Positions 55,167 to 63,941 of a stretch of DNA of 64,000 nt are shown one piece after another (positions within the stretch are counted from its first letter, which is position 1; the number at the start of each line of letters is the position of its first letter). Origin of the DNA: Verrucomicrobiaceae bacterium (GTDB taxonomy: Bacteria > Verrucomicrobiota > Verrucomicrobiia > Verrucomicrobiales > Akkermansiaceae); NCBI GenBank assembly GCA_027485615.1, contig JAIXQS010000005.1, positions 1 to 64,000 of the forward strand. Direction: 5' to 3'. The notes under the pieces are model-generated. The model did no database searches, was not told where the DNA came from, and worked only from the letters and a program-made list of their open reading frames with translations. The translations under genes and the position numbers were made by a program.

Positions 55167-56198
55167 TTAGAAAAGCTTCGTCTGTGGGTCTTCGGGTTTC
55201 AAGGGCGGAAGTGCCGCGCCGATTTTTTCGTAGGCGGCGGGCATCGCCGTGCGTCCGCGCGGGGTGCGCTGGATGAAGCCCTGCATGATCAGGAAAGGCT
55301 CGTGCACCTCTTCCAGCGTCGCCGCGTCCTCGCCTACCGCGACCGCCAGCGATCCGAGACCGACCGGCCCGCCGTTGAATTTGTAGATCATCACTTCCAG
55401 CAAACGCTTATCCATTTCGTCGAGCCCGTCGGCATCGATCTCGATCATCGCGAGCGCACCTTCGGCATTTTCCCGGTCGATGATGCCATTGCCGCGCACC
55501 TGGGCGAAGTCCCGCACCCAGCGCAGCAGGGCGTTCGCCACACGCGGGGTGCCGCGGGAACGGGCGGCGATCTCCAGCGCGCCGGGGCGATGGATGTGCG
55601 TTTCCAACAAACCTGCCGAACGCTCGATGATATCGGCGAGTTCCTCGCGGTTGTAGTAGTCGAGACGGTTGATCAGGCCGAAACGGGATCGCAGCGGCGC
55701 GGTCAGCATCCCGGAGCGCGTCGTCGCGCCGACAAGGGTGAAGCGCGGCAGGTTGATCTGGATCGACCGCGCCGAGGGGCCGGAGTCGATGATGATGTCG
55801 AGACGGTAATCCTCCATCGCGGGGTAAAGGTATTCCTCGATCGCCGGGTGGAGGCGGTGGATCTCGTCGATGAAAAGGATGTCGCCTTTCTGGATGTTCG
55901 TGAGGATGCCGGCGAGGTCGCCCGCCTTCTCGATCTGCGGCCCGGAGGTGGTGTGCATCTGGGTGCCCGCCGCCTTGGCGATCAGGTTTGCCAGCGTCGT
56001 TTTCCCCAAGCCCGGCGGTCCGGAAAGCAGCACATGGTCGAGCACGTCGCCGCGCCGTTTCGCCGCCTCCAGCATCAGCAGCACGCGGTCTTTCACCTTC
56101 TCCTGCCCGATGAACTCGGAAAACGCGGGAGGCCGCAGCGAGACATCGAAGGGTGTCGCGGGTGCGGTGGTGGTCTGCTGGTAGAAATTCTCGGGCAT
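55167..56198 (-). CDS. ruvB: Holliday junction branch migration ATPase RuvB
   Basis: 343 aa from the ATG giving [10 protein letters not shown]; the track start extends 62 residues into antisense. AAA+ motor that drives branch migration with RuvA at recombination junctions. [18 protein letters not shown], Walker [12 protein letters not shown] (about 60-70), Walker [26 protein letters not shown], sensor [16 protein letters not shown] and the C-terminal winged helix ending [18 protein letters not shown] are all normal. ruvA and ruvC are not here. Confidence 0.97.
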   Translation of the reverse strand: MPENFYQQTTTAPATPFDVSLRPPAFSEFIGQEKVKDRVLLMLEAAKRRGDVLDHVLLSGPPGLGKTTLANLIAKAAGTQMHTTSGPQIEKAGDLAGILTNIQKGDILFIDEIHRLHPAIEEYLYPAMEDYRLDIIIDSGPSARSIQINLPRFTLVGATTRSGMLTAPLRSRFGLINRLDYYNREELADIIERSAGLLETHIHRPGALEIAARSRGTPRVANALLRWVRDFAQVRGNGIIDRENAEGALAMIEIDADGLDEMDKRLLEVMIYKFNGGPVGLGSLAVAVGEDAATLEEVHEPFLIMQGFIQRTPRGRTAMPAAYEKIGAALPPLKPEDPQTKLF

Positions 56199-56431
56199 CC
56201 TTCGCTGAGGGTTTCTAGGCGATCTGCCCGCCGAGGGGAAGGGCGGATTGGGGAGCGCCCGAATCTTGTTTGAAGCCGAAACACCATCGCCCGGGCTGAA
56301 GCTGTCCACTTCGCGCCGCCCACAGCGACGGCGGCACTTCGTGTTCTGGGATTCACAGGGAAACGGCAAGAACCGCCCGTTCACTCCAACTGCGGAATTG
56401 ATCTCCCTCCCCCGCCGCCTATCCTCCCGGC

Positions 56432-56887
56432 ATGAGCGACACCACCCTACGCATTTCCGACGACATCAAGACCGCCATGCGGGCGAAGGATTCGACCGCA
56501 CTCAACGCCCTGCGCGCGCTGAAAAGCGCGATGACCAACGCCGCCATCGAGAAGGGCGGGCTGGGCACGGTGCTGGATGAGCCGGAAATTCTCGCGGTGA
56601 TCCGCAAGCAGATCAAGCAGCGCCAGGATTCCATCGAGCAGTTCGAAAAGGCCGACCGCGCAGAGCTCGCCGCAAACGAGAAGGCGGAGATCGCGATCCT
56701 TTCCCAATACCTCCCCGCCGCGCTCACGGAAGAGCAGATCGCCGGAATCGTCGATCAGGCCGTTTCGGAAACCGGCGCGTCCTCGAAGGCGGACATGGGC
56801 AAGGCGATGAAGCGCGCCCAGGAGCTTTCCGAAGGCCGCGCCGACGGCAAGCTGCTCTCCGCCGCGGTGATGAAACGGCTTTCGTGA
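56432..56887 (+). CDS. GatB/YqeY domain protein
   Basis: 151 aa, a small helical protein of the YqeY family, homologous to the C-terminal domain of the GatB subunit of amidotransferases. Start [20 protein letters not shown]; helical bundle with [18 protein letters not shown] and [15 protein letters not shown] and the tail [17 protein letters not shown]. It may take part in tRNA-dependent amidation or other RNA-related function. Divergent from ruvB. Confidence 0.93.
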   Translation: MSDTTLRISDDIKTAMRAKDSTALNALRALKSAMTNAAIEKGGLGTVLDEPEILAVIRKQIKQRQDSIEQFEKADRAELAANEKAEIAILSQYLPAALTEEQIAGIVDQAVSETGASSKADMGKAMKRAQELSEGRADGKLLSAAVMKRLS

Positions 56888-56934
56888 AGGAACCGTCGCT
56901 TGCGCTCCGGGCGGGGCGTGTGTTTCATGTGGGC

Positions 56935-58056
56935 ATGTTACGGATATTCATCGCAGCCCTTTTCCTCTTATCCCCGCTCCACGCCGTCACCATCCCTCAC
57001 TCCGAGGCGGGCAAACACGTCGCCCAGGAGGTGACCGTCACCGGCAAGGTCTCCAGCGTGAAAACGATCGCATCCGGCATGACCTTCGTGAATTTCGGCA
57101 CGCGCGGCGCGGCGGACGCTTTCACCGCCGTGGGGAAACCGGGCGCGGTCGATGGACAGGCGCTGCTCGCCTATGACGGCAAGGACGTGGAGGTCACCGG
57201 CACGGTCGAGCTTTATAAGAACAGCCCGCAGATCGTCCTGAAATCGCCCGAGTCGATCCGCCTTTCCGGAGCCGCACCCACACCCGGAGGAGAACCCGCA
57301 CCCGGAACGACGGAGAAACCCGAGCCCGCAGTCACCGCGCCCGCGGCCTTCGAGATCGAGCCTCTGGATCTGAAGCTGGAGCGCGAGGAAGTGCGCATGG
57401 CCGGCAAGTCGCCCTCGGGATTCGTCCCGACGAACGCCGAGGTCTTCATCGCCGTGCCCAAGGATTTCAAACCGCAGGCAGGCCAGCGGGTGCTTGCCGT
57501 GGTGCCGGATTTCAAAAGCGAGGAGGAGCTGGAAAAACTCGTCAGGCTGCACGCCAAAGTGGCCGCACCGAAGGGTTGGTTGGTATTCACCGCACATTGC
57601 CCGACGCCCGACGAATTCCCCACCGACGGCCTCTACGCCGCCGTCATCAGCGCCACGATGCGGCATCTCGCCGGCAAGTATCCCGGCGCGGAGGAATGGC
57701 CGCTCTACGTCGCGGGAAGCTCCATGGGAGCGGGTCGCGCAAGCCTCGCATCCGGCGCGCTGATCAAGGAGGACTTCGTTGTGCCGGGGATTTTCCTCAG
57801 CTCCCTGAAATGGCAGGACATTACGAAATCCGTGAAAACCTTCTCCCCTTCCAAAAGCGCGGTAAGGGATCTGAAGGTTTACATTTCTCAAGGAGAGAAG
57901 GACTTCTATGCGACCAAAGCGCAAAGCCTCGCGGAAGCGGAGGAAATCCGCGAGGCGGGCGTGAAAGACGTCCGCCACGAAGTCCACCCCGGACGCGGCG
58001 GCATGGATGCGGCCAGCTTGGCGAAAGCCCTGGATTGGTTCGCGGAACCGGAGTAG
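56935..58056 (+). CDS. Secreted OB-fold plus alpha/beta-hydrolase-like protein
   Basis: 373 aa. Signal peptide MLRIFIAALFLLSPLHAV; OB-fold-like region (HVAQEVTVTGKVSSVKTIAS to VEVTGTVELYKNSPQIVL, about 25-105); Pro-rich linker; and a C-terminal esterase-like domain with the nucleophile elbow AGSSMGAGRA and closing DVRHEVHPGRGGMDAASL. The combination is not one I can name. The N-terminal OB part resembles the cyanobacterial and Gram-negative secreted nucleic acid-binding OB domains. A decayed duplicate follows. It starts 47 bases after yqeY. Confidence 0.7.
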   Translation: MLRIFIAALFLLSPLHAVTIPHSEAGKHVAQEVTVTGKVSSVKTIASGMTFVNFGTRGAADAFTAVGKPGAVDGQALLAYDGKDVEVTGTVELYKNSPQIVLKSPESIRLSGAAPTPGGEPAPGTTEKPEPAVTAPAAFEIEPLDLKLEREEVRMAGKSPSGFVPTNAEVFIAVPKDFKPQAGQRVLAVVPDFKSEEELEKLVRLHAKVAAPKGWLVFTAHCPTPDEFPTDGLYAAVISATMRHLAGKYPGAEEWPLYVAGSSMGAGRASLASGALIKEDFVVPGIFLSSLKWQDITKSVKTFSPSKSAVRDLKVYISQGEKDFYATKAQSLAEAEEIREAGVKDVRHEVHPGRGGMDAASLAKALDWFAEPE

Positions 58057-58084
58057 GTAGCGATGGCCGCGTGCGCTCACGGCG

Positions 58085-58539
58085 GTGCCTGTGTTTCACA
58101 GCGGCGTGTTCCGAATTTTTCTAGCCGCCCTTTTCCTCGGATCGCAGCTCCAAGCCGTCACCATTTCCCACACCGAGGCGGGCAAGCACGTGGGACAGGA
58201 AATGGAGGTCACCGGCACCGTGGAGATGCAAAACGAAAAACCGAAGATCATCCTGAGGACGGCGGACTCCATCCGGATTTCCAGCACAGCACCCGCAGCC
58301 GAAGCACCGCAAACAACCGAGCCCGCCGCCCCCGCCCACTTCGTGATCCAGGCGGCGATGCGGCACCTCGACGAGAAGCAAAAGGGGGTGAAGGACTGGC
58401 CGCTTTATCTCGGGGGAAATTCCTCGGGATCCGGGAGGCGGGTGTGAAAAACGTGCGCCACGAGAGCCAGTCCGGGCGCGGAGGGCTGGACCCGGCCGGC
58501 TTCGCGCAGGCCTTGGACTGGTTTGCCGGACCGGAGTGA
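58085..58539 (+). pseudogene. Decayed tandem copy of the OB-fold/hydrolase gene
   Basis: Lies 28 bases after its parent. It retains the signal peptide (VFRIFLAALFLGSQLQAV), HTEAGKHVGQEMEVTGTVEM, AAMRHLDEKQKGVKDWPLYL and GGNSSGSGR, but the span between the two EVTG-like motifs of the parent is gone, as is most of the linker and core. After SSGSGR the frame shifts: the end IREAGVKNVRHESQSGRGGL and QALDWFAGPE is in another frame. The 120 aa ORF in the track is thus only part of a pseudogene. Confidence 0.82.
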
Positions 58540-58587
58540 ACCGTTTCGCCATTGCCGATTCGCCCGGGCGTGCTAAGTATCCGTCCG

Positions 58588-59886
58588 ATGTTTGAGGTAA
58601 GACTGAAACCCGATATGGTCGAGCGCGCGCTTGTCGTGCGGCTGTATTTCGACAAAAGCGAGGAGGCGGAGTCCGCCTCGCTGCTGGCGGAGCTCGGCGA
58701 GCTCGTCTCCACCCTCGGCATCGGTATCGCAGACTTGGTGCTGGCCCGCTCGCGCGAGATGCATAAGAAATTTCTCTGCGGCACCGGTAAGGCGGCGGAG
58801 ATCGTTGAGCTGGCCAAGGCTCACGAGTGCGACGTGATCGTCATCGACAACAACCTCTACCCCTCCCAGCAGCGCGAATGGGAGAAACTCGCCGACCTCT
58901 GCGTGATCGACCGCGAGGAGGTCATCCTCGATATTTTCGCAAAGCGCGCCCACACCCGCGAAGCCCGCCTCCAAGTTGAGTTGGCGCGGATGCAATACGC
59001 CCTGCCCCGCCTTGCGCGGATGTGGGGACACCTTGACCGCGAGGGCGGCGGCGGCGGTTCCGGCGGCGGCGGTGGTGCCGAGCGCGGTATGGGCGAGAAA
59101 CAGATCGAGATCGACCGGCGGCTCGCCCACATGAGCATCGACCGCTGCAAGCGCGAGCTGGAGATCGTCCGCAAACAGCGCAAGACCCAGCGCAAGGAGC
59201 GCGAGAAATTCGAAACACCGCACGCCTCCATCGTCGGCTATACGAACGCTGGGAAATCCACCCTGCTCAACCTCCTTTCCGGCTCCGACGTTCTTGCGAA
59301 GGACATGCTTTTCGCCACGCTCGACACCACCACCCGCCGCATCGAGCTGCCCGACGGCCAGCCGCTGCTCATCACCGATACGGTCGGCTTCGTCCGCAAT
59401 CTACCACACCGCCTGATTGAGGCCTTCAAGGCGACTCTTGAGGAATCCGTGCTCTCCGATTTCCTGATCCACGTTCTCGACGCCAACGCGCCGGAGATCA
59501 TGCGTTTCCACGACACTACGCTCAAGGTATTGGAGGAACTCGGCGCCCTGGACAAACCCGTGATCACCATCCTCAACAAGATCGATGTCGTGGAGGATGC
59601 GGAAACACTCGAACGCCTTGACCGTGATTTCCCTGATGCGATCCGCACCTCCTCGCTCACCGGCGAGGGCATGCCGGAGCTTCTGCGAGCCTGTTCCCAT
59701 GTCCTCGCCGACCGCGTCGCCCGCCGCCAATACCGCATTCCCCAGATGCGCGGCGACCTCCTCCACCTGCTCCACACCGACGCGAAAGTCCTCTCCACCG
59801 ATTACGAGCAGAACGATATCCTTGTCAGCGCCGTTGTCCCCGCCGCCATCGCCGGTCGGCTCTCGTCATACCTCATTCCCGTCTGA
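58588..59886 (+). CDS. hflX: Ribosome-associated GTPase HflX
   Basis: 432 aa from the ATG giving MFEVRLKPDMVERA. HflX-specific N-terminal domain (1-205) with VLARSREMHKKFLCGTGKAAE and VIDNNLYPSQQREWE, a Gly-rich linker (GGGGGSGGGGG), then the G domain: GYTNAGKST (217-225), DTTTRRIELPD, DTVGFVRNLPH and NKID. HflX splits stalled ribosomes under stress. The track start 12 codons earlier is not conserved. Confidence 0.96.
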   Translation: MFEVRLKPDMVERALVVRLYFDKSEEAESASLLAELGELVSTLGIGIADLVLARSREMHKKFLCGTGKAAEIVELAKAHECDVIVIDNNLYPSQQREWEKLADLCVIDREEVILDIFAKRAHTREARLQVELARMQYALPRLARMWGHLDREGGGGGSGGGGGAERGMGEKQIEIDRRLAHMSIDRCKRELEIVRKQRKTQRKEREKFETPHASIVGYTNAGKSTLLNLLSGSDVLAKDMLFATLDTTTRRIELPDGQPLLITDTVGFVRNLPHRLIEAFKATLEESVLSDFLIHVLDANAPEIMRFHDTTLKVLEELGALDKPVITILNKIDVVEDAETLERLDRDFPDAIRTSSLTGEGMPELLRACSHVLADRVARRQYRIPQMRGDLLHLLHTDAKVLSTDYEQNDILVSAVVPAAIAGRLSSYLIPV

Positions 59887-59892
59887 ATTTTT

Positions 59893-61068
59893 ATGCGCAT
59901 CATATCCTTCGTCCTCCTGCTCTGCCTGATCCAAGCCCAAGCCCAAACACCGGCTGAAGAAGGCCGCGTCCTCAAGGCGCTGCCCCTAGATTTCGATGAA
60001 TCTCCGGAGCAACCCGCCGCCGCCGGGCCTGAGCCGGCGCACCAGCCTGAGCCGACACCCACACCGGCACCCGAACCAACGCTAACCCCCGCCCCATCTC
60101 CCAATCCCGCACCTGTTGAGATTTCCCCCATCGACCAGAAACCCACGGGCGATGACGCGGTGAGGCTCCAGATTTTTCTCGATCATGAGAACTTCGGCCC
60201 CGGCGTGATCGACGGCAAGATCGGCCAGTTTTCCGAACTCGCGGTGAAATCATGGAACGAACTCCACGGCCATCCGCTCGATAGCTGGACTGAGGTGAAC
60301 ACCGCCGCCCGCAAGGCCGTCCCGAATCCCTACGCCGTTGCCATCGTCCCGGAGGTCTCCGAGAAATGGGTGGATACCAAGCTCACCTACAAGCGCTCCC
60401 AACAGGGGAATGTGAAACGCATGTCCTACCGCTCAATCGTGGAGTTCATGTCGGAGCGCTACCACACGGACATCCCCTATCTTACCGCGCTCAACCCGAA
60501 CGTGAAGATCTACAACCTCAAGCCGCGCGACACGATCATCGTCCCGAACGTGAACGCCTTTCAGATCGAGAACCTCACGGGCGCCGCGTTCGAGCAGGAC
60601 GAAGCCCTTTCCCAGCGCCACGCAGTCATCGACACCAAGCTCAACCAGGTGCGCATCTACGAGGCGAACCTCCGCGCCCTCGTCGTCGCCGATCCCGAAG
60701 CTCCCACCCGTGTCGCGAACCAGAGCCTGATCGCCACTTTCCCGATCACGCCCGGCAAGCCCCAGTTCATCCGTTACGGGAAATGGACGATGCAGAACGC
60801 CGTGGAACTTCCCGTCTGGCGCTACGACCAGCAACTCCTCGACACCGGCAAGCGCTCCAACAACGCAATCAACATCGCCGGCGGGCCGAACAACCCGGTC
60901 GGCGTCCTCTGGTGCGGCCTTTCCAAACCCGGCATCGGAATGCACGGCACCTCCGATCCCGAAACCATCGGTCGCTCCCGCTCCGCCGGCTGCATCCGCC
61001 TCGCCAACTGGGACATCGTCCGCATCCCGGGCCTGCTCAGGCCGGGCGCGAGCGTCGAGATCCGGTGA
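59893..61068 (+). CDS. L,D-transpeptidase (YkuD), secreted
   Basis: 391 aa. Signal peptide MRIISFVLLLCLIQAQAQ, then a Pro/Glu/Thr-rich linker (about 30-80), a peptidoglycan-binding-like segment (DHENFGPGVIDGKIGQFSEL) and a LysM-like region (YHTDIPYLTALNPNVKIYNLKPRDTI), ending with the YkuD catalytic domain with HGTSDPETIGRSRSAGCIRL (Cys nucleophile in SAGCIRL). It should crosslink peptidoglycan or anchor proteins to it by 3-3 links. Six bases after hflX. Confidence 0.9.
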   Translation: MRIISFVLLLCLIQAQAQTPAEEGRVLKALPLDFDESPEQPAAAGPEPAHQPEPTPTPAPEPTLTPAPSPNPAPVEISPIDQKPTGDDAVRLQIFLDHENFGPGVIDGKIGQFSELAVKSWNELHGHPLDSWTEVNTAARKAVPNPYAVAIVPEVSEKWVDTKLTYKRSQQGNVKRMSYRSIVEFMSERYHTDIPYLTALNPNVKIYNLKPRDTIIVPNVNAFQIENLTGAAFEQDEALSQRHAVIDTKLNQVRIYEANLRALVVADPEAPTRVANQSLIATFPITPGKPQFIRYGKWTMQNAVELPVWRYDQQLLDTGKRSNNAINIAGGPNNPVGVLWCGLSKPGIGMHGTSDPETIGRSRSAGCIRLANWDIVRIPGLLRPGASVEIR

Positions 61069-61069
61069 A

Positions 61070-61174
61070 GTAAATGCTGAAACGCTAAAAAGCTGAAAAA
61101 CTGAGATGAGAATTCCAAACCCGGCGCTCACTGCTCTTCATTTCAGCGTTTCAGTTCTCAGCATTTCAGCTTTT
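61070..61174. repeat. Inverted CTGAAA-rich repeat
   Basis: Left arm GTAAATGCTGAAACGCTAAA and on through AAGCTGAAAAACTGAGATGAG; right arm complementary to it, reading TCATTTCAGCGTTTCAGTTC and TCAGCATTTCAGCTTTTAC. Both arms are built of degenerate GCTGAAA units. They flank 27 bases and lie just before the PpiC gene start. Confidence 0.75.
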
Positions 61175-61179
61175 ACCCC

Positions 61180-62238
61180 ATGAAGTCCTTCACCAAATTC
61201 TCCGTCCGCTTCGCCGCTTACTTTTTGGCGGTTGGATACCTCGCGTGCGATCTCTACGTCTTCAACGGCCCGCTGAACCGCCGCATCCAGGCCTCGCACC
61301 CGGATAGCCCTGAATCCATAACCAAGGCGAAAGCGAACGGTGTCGTCGCCCGCGTATTCAACCACCACATCACCCGCAGCCAGCTCGATTACGCGATCCA
61401 CGAGCGGCTATGGCTGGAAGGGAAAAATGCGAATGACCTTTCCTCCGCCGACAAAAAGCTCGTCACCTACGCCGCGCTGGGCGATCTCATCGACAACCAG
61501 CTCCTGCGAGTGAAAACCAAGGTGAACACGCTGGAACTGCCTGTCTCCCACAATGATATCGACGAGCGACTCAAGCGTTTCACCGGGAGGTTCGAGACCA
61601 AGGCTGATCTCCAGGCTGCCATGAAATCGATGGGCATCCCCAACGAAACCTCCCTCCGCCACCGCATCGCCGCGCGGATCCAGCAGGAGAAATACGTCGC
61701 CATGCGCGTCGATCCGCTCGTGAAAGTCAGCGAGGTGGAAATCACGGATTTCTACGAAGCGAACAAGGAAGCGCTGCAACTCCCCGAACGCATCCGCGCC
61801 AAGCACATCTTCATCGCCACACTCAACAAGCCTTCGGACGAGGCGAAGGCTATCCTCGAGAAGGCTCTCGCCGAACTGAACTCCGGAAAAAAAGACTTCG
61901 CAGCCCTCGCCAAGGAACTTTCAGAAGACTACGCCAACAAGCAAAACGGCGGCGGGCTGGGCTGGATGTCCAAAGCCCGCCTGCCCGCCGATTTCGGCGA
62001 AGCCGCCTTCGCCATGGAAAATGACAAACCCGCCCTCGTCCGCACCAAACTCGGTTGGCACATCCTCCAGATCACCGACCGCAAGCCCGCCGAACCCCGC
62101 ACACTGGAAGAAACGAAAGCCGAGATCACCGCCGCCCTCACCGCCGCGAAACGCCACCAGGCCGTCAAGGATTTCCGCGCCGCCCTCCGCCGCTTCGAGG
62201 CCCATAGGATCGAGATCTTCGGTCAGCTTACGCCTTAA
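61180..62238 (+). CDS. Membrane-anchored PpiC-type peptidyl-prolyl isomerase
   Basis: 352 aa. N-terminal anchor helix (FAAYFLAVGYLACDLYVF, residues 10-27), a SurA-like N-terminal helical chaperone region (50-200) and a parvulin domain (about 205-305) starting RAKHIFIATLN, with GGGLGWMSKARLPADFGEAAF and TKLGWHILQITDRKPA. Assists folding of periplasmic and outer-membrane proteins. Its start is taken after the inverted repeat. Context: follows the L,D-transpeptidase by 111 bases. Confidence 0.9.
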   Translation: MKSFTKFSVRFAAYFLAVGYLACDLYVFNGPLNRRIQASHPDSPESITKAKANGVVARVFNHHITRSQLDYAIHERLWLEGKNANDLSSADKKLVTYAALGDLIDNQLLRVKTKVNTLELPVSHNDIDERLKRFTGRFETKADLQAAMKSMGIPNETSLRHRIAARIQQEKYVAMRVDPLVKVSEVEITDFYEANKEALQLPERIRAKHIFIATLNKPSDEAKAILEKALAELNSGKKDFAALAKELSEDYANKQNGGGLGWMSKARLPADFGEAAFAMENDKPALVRTKLGWHILQITDRKPAEPRTLEETKAEITAALTAAKRHQAVKDFRAALRRFEAHRIEIFGQLTP

Positions 62239-62398
62239 CACGAACGCACCGCACCCTTCCGCTTATTGCCAAAAAATCCGATCGCAAGGTGGCGCGTCAT
62301 GCGCGTGACGCTGGATGAAACCGTAATTCCATCAACCCGCAGACAATGGAATGCGTTTTTTACCGCGTGACGGATGCAACCAAAGAGGGCATTTCTCC

Positions 62399-63376
62399 AT
62401 GATTCCGGACGAGATGAAATTACCGGGAACTCCGCTCATTATCGGGCAGGGCCTGGCTGGGATCTGCCTCGCGTGGGAGTTCCTGCGGCGCGGCGTTCCT
62501 TTCCGCATCGCGGATCGCGGAGTGGGTGGCAGCACCCGGGTCGCTGCCGGATTGATCAATCCGATCACGGGGAAAAACTTCGAGCCAAGCTGGCGCATCG
62601 CGGATTTCCACCCGCAGGCCATCGCATTCTACCGCTCGCTGGAAGAGGAGTTCGGCTTGACGCTCTGGCATCCGCTCCCTGTCCTGCGGCTGGCTTCCTC
62701 CGAAAAGGAATGGGCGAAAATTTCCGCGAAAATTGACCTGCCCGAGGTCAGGCCATGGGTGGGTGCGACTCGCGCGATTCCGAAGAGCTTCCTCGGCGGT
62801 GTGGAACTGACGGGCGGCGGCTGGCTCGATACCCGGAAATTCGTGCAACTCTCCGCCGATTATTTCCGTGAACTCGGGCTGTCGGCGCAAAGCGGCAAAC
62901 CGCGCATACGTTGCGAAGGAGCGGCCGGGTTGATCGCGGGAAGTATGGGCGGGCACCGCTGCGCGAAAGGAGAAATCCTGACCGTCCAAGCCGATTGGCC
63001 GGAGACGCATATCCGCATCGGCGCGGGCGGGTGGCTGGTTCCCATCGGCGGCGGATGTTTCCGCGTCGGCTCCACCTATGACTGGGACAATCTCGACGAA
63101 CAAGCCACCGCCGCAGGACTCGAACGGATCACGGCCATCGCGGCGAAGCTCGGCGGGGCTGATTTCGAAGTCATCGCCCACGTCGCGGGGATACGACCCA
63201 TCCTGCGGCGCAGCCAGCCCTTGGTCGGCAAAGACGAATCCGGGGATTGGGTCTTCAACGGCCTCGGCTCGAAAGGCACGCTTTACGCCCCGGGGATGGC
63301 GGTGATGCTCGCGGACTGGATCCTTGACGGCGTCCGCCCCGAGCCGGAGTTTGTGTTTCCCGACGCCCTTTTCTAA
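62399..63376 (+). CDS. FAD-dependent oxidoreductase (DAO-like)
   Basis: 325 aa from the ATG giving MIPDEMKLPGTPL with an AGAGGG Shine-Dalgarno-like motif about ten bases upstream; a later Met is an alternative. FAD fold LIIGQGLAGICLAWEFLRRG near the N-terminus and GVGGSTRVAAGLINPITGKN, RVGSTYDWDNLDEQATAAG and GIRPILRRSQPLVGK further on. The substrate, an amino acid or N-methyl compound, is not defined; the family includes glycine oxidase and MnmC-type oxidases. It precedes a tRNA methyltransferase-like gene by four bases. Confidence 0.82.
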   Translation: MIPDEMKLPGTPLIIGQGLAGICLAWEFLRRGVPFRIADRGVGGSTRVAAGLINPITGKNFEPSWRIADFHPQAIAFYRSLEEEFGLTLWHPLPVLRLASSEKEWAKISAKIDLPEVRPWVGATRAIPKSFLGGVELTGGGWLDTRKFVQLSADYFRELGLSAQSGKPRIRCEGAAGLIAGSMGGHRCAKGEILTVQADWPETHIRIGAGGWLVPIGGGCFRVGSTYDWDNLDEQATAAGLERITAIAAKLGGADFEVIAHVAGIRPILRRSQPLVGKDESGDWVFNGLGSKGTLYAPGMAVMLADWILDGVRPEPEFVFPDALF

Positions 63377-63380
63377 AAAA

Positions 63381-63941
63381 ATGTTCCCTCCCCGCCCCAC
63401 GGAGCTGCTCCACCTCCTTTTGAAAAGCGAAATCGCCGCAGGTGATTTCGTCATCGATGCCACGGCGGGCAACGGCCACGATACGGCTTTTCTCGCTAAG
63501 GTTGCCGGTGAAACCGGGAAGGTGCTGGCCATCGATGTCCAGGCGCAGGCCATCGAATCAACGGCGGCCCGGCTTGAAAGCGAAGGCCTGCGGGATCGCG
63601 TGAAACTGCACCATGGCTGCCACACGAATCTCGCGGATTTTGCGGGCGGGAAAAGCCCGACTGCCATCATTTTCAACCTCGGATACCTGCCCGGCGGCGA
63701 TCATGGTGTCATCACCCGGACGGAAAACACCCTGCAGGCTCTCGAAGCCGCCTCGGAAATCCTCAGACCGGCTGGAATTCTCGCGGTCATCTGTTATCCC
63801 GGCCACGATGGCGGCGGTGAGGAAGCGGCGGCGGTCGAGGATTTCATCGCTTCCCTCGCGACCCACCGCACAGCACGATATGGCATGCTTGCCGCCGAAA
63901 AGCCCGCCCCATTCCTTTTGCTATCCAGAAAATCCGGTTGA
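63381..63941 (+). CDS. MnmM/YtqB-like class I methyltransferase
   Basis: 186 aa from the ATG giving MFPPRPTELLHLLLKSE. SAM-binding motif VIDATAGNGHDTAFLA, and the diagnostic NLGYLPGGDHGVIT of the PF06962 family. Bacillus MnmM/YtqB methylates nm5U to mnm5U in tRNA wobble position 34. It follows the FAD oxidoreductase with a four-base gap; the FAD gene recalls the MnmC oxidase domain (cmnm5U to nm5U), so these two together could perform both steps of mnm5U34 formation. That link is inference. Confidence 0.85.
   Translation: MFPPRPTELLHLLLKSEIAAGDFVIDATAGNGHDTAFLAKVAGETGKVLAIDVQAQAIESTAARLESEGLRDRVKLHHGCHTNLADFAGGKSPTAIIFNLGYLPGGDHGVITRTENTLQALEAASEILRPAGILAVICYPGHDGGGEEAAAVEDFIASLATHRTARYGMLAAEKPAPFLLLSRKSG

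Noticed and set aside
59037-59079. Gly codon run (GGCGGC tract) in hflX as possible repeat element
   Set aside because: It is the variable Gly-rich linker common in HflX proteins, in frame and not an inserted repeat.
62305-62325. GCGTCA/TGACGC palindrome before the FAD oxidoreductase as terminator or operator
   Set aside because: No T-tract and only six paired bases; no second copy seen.
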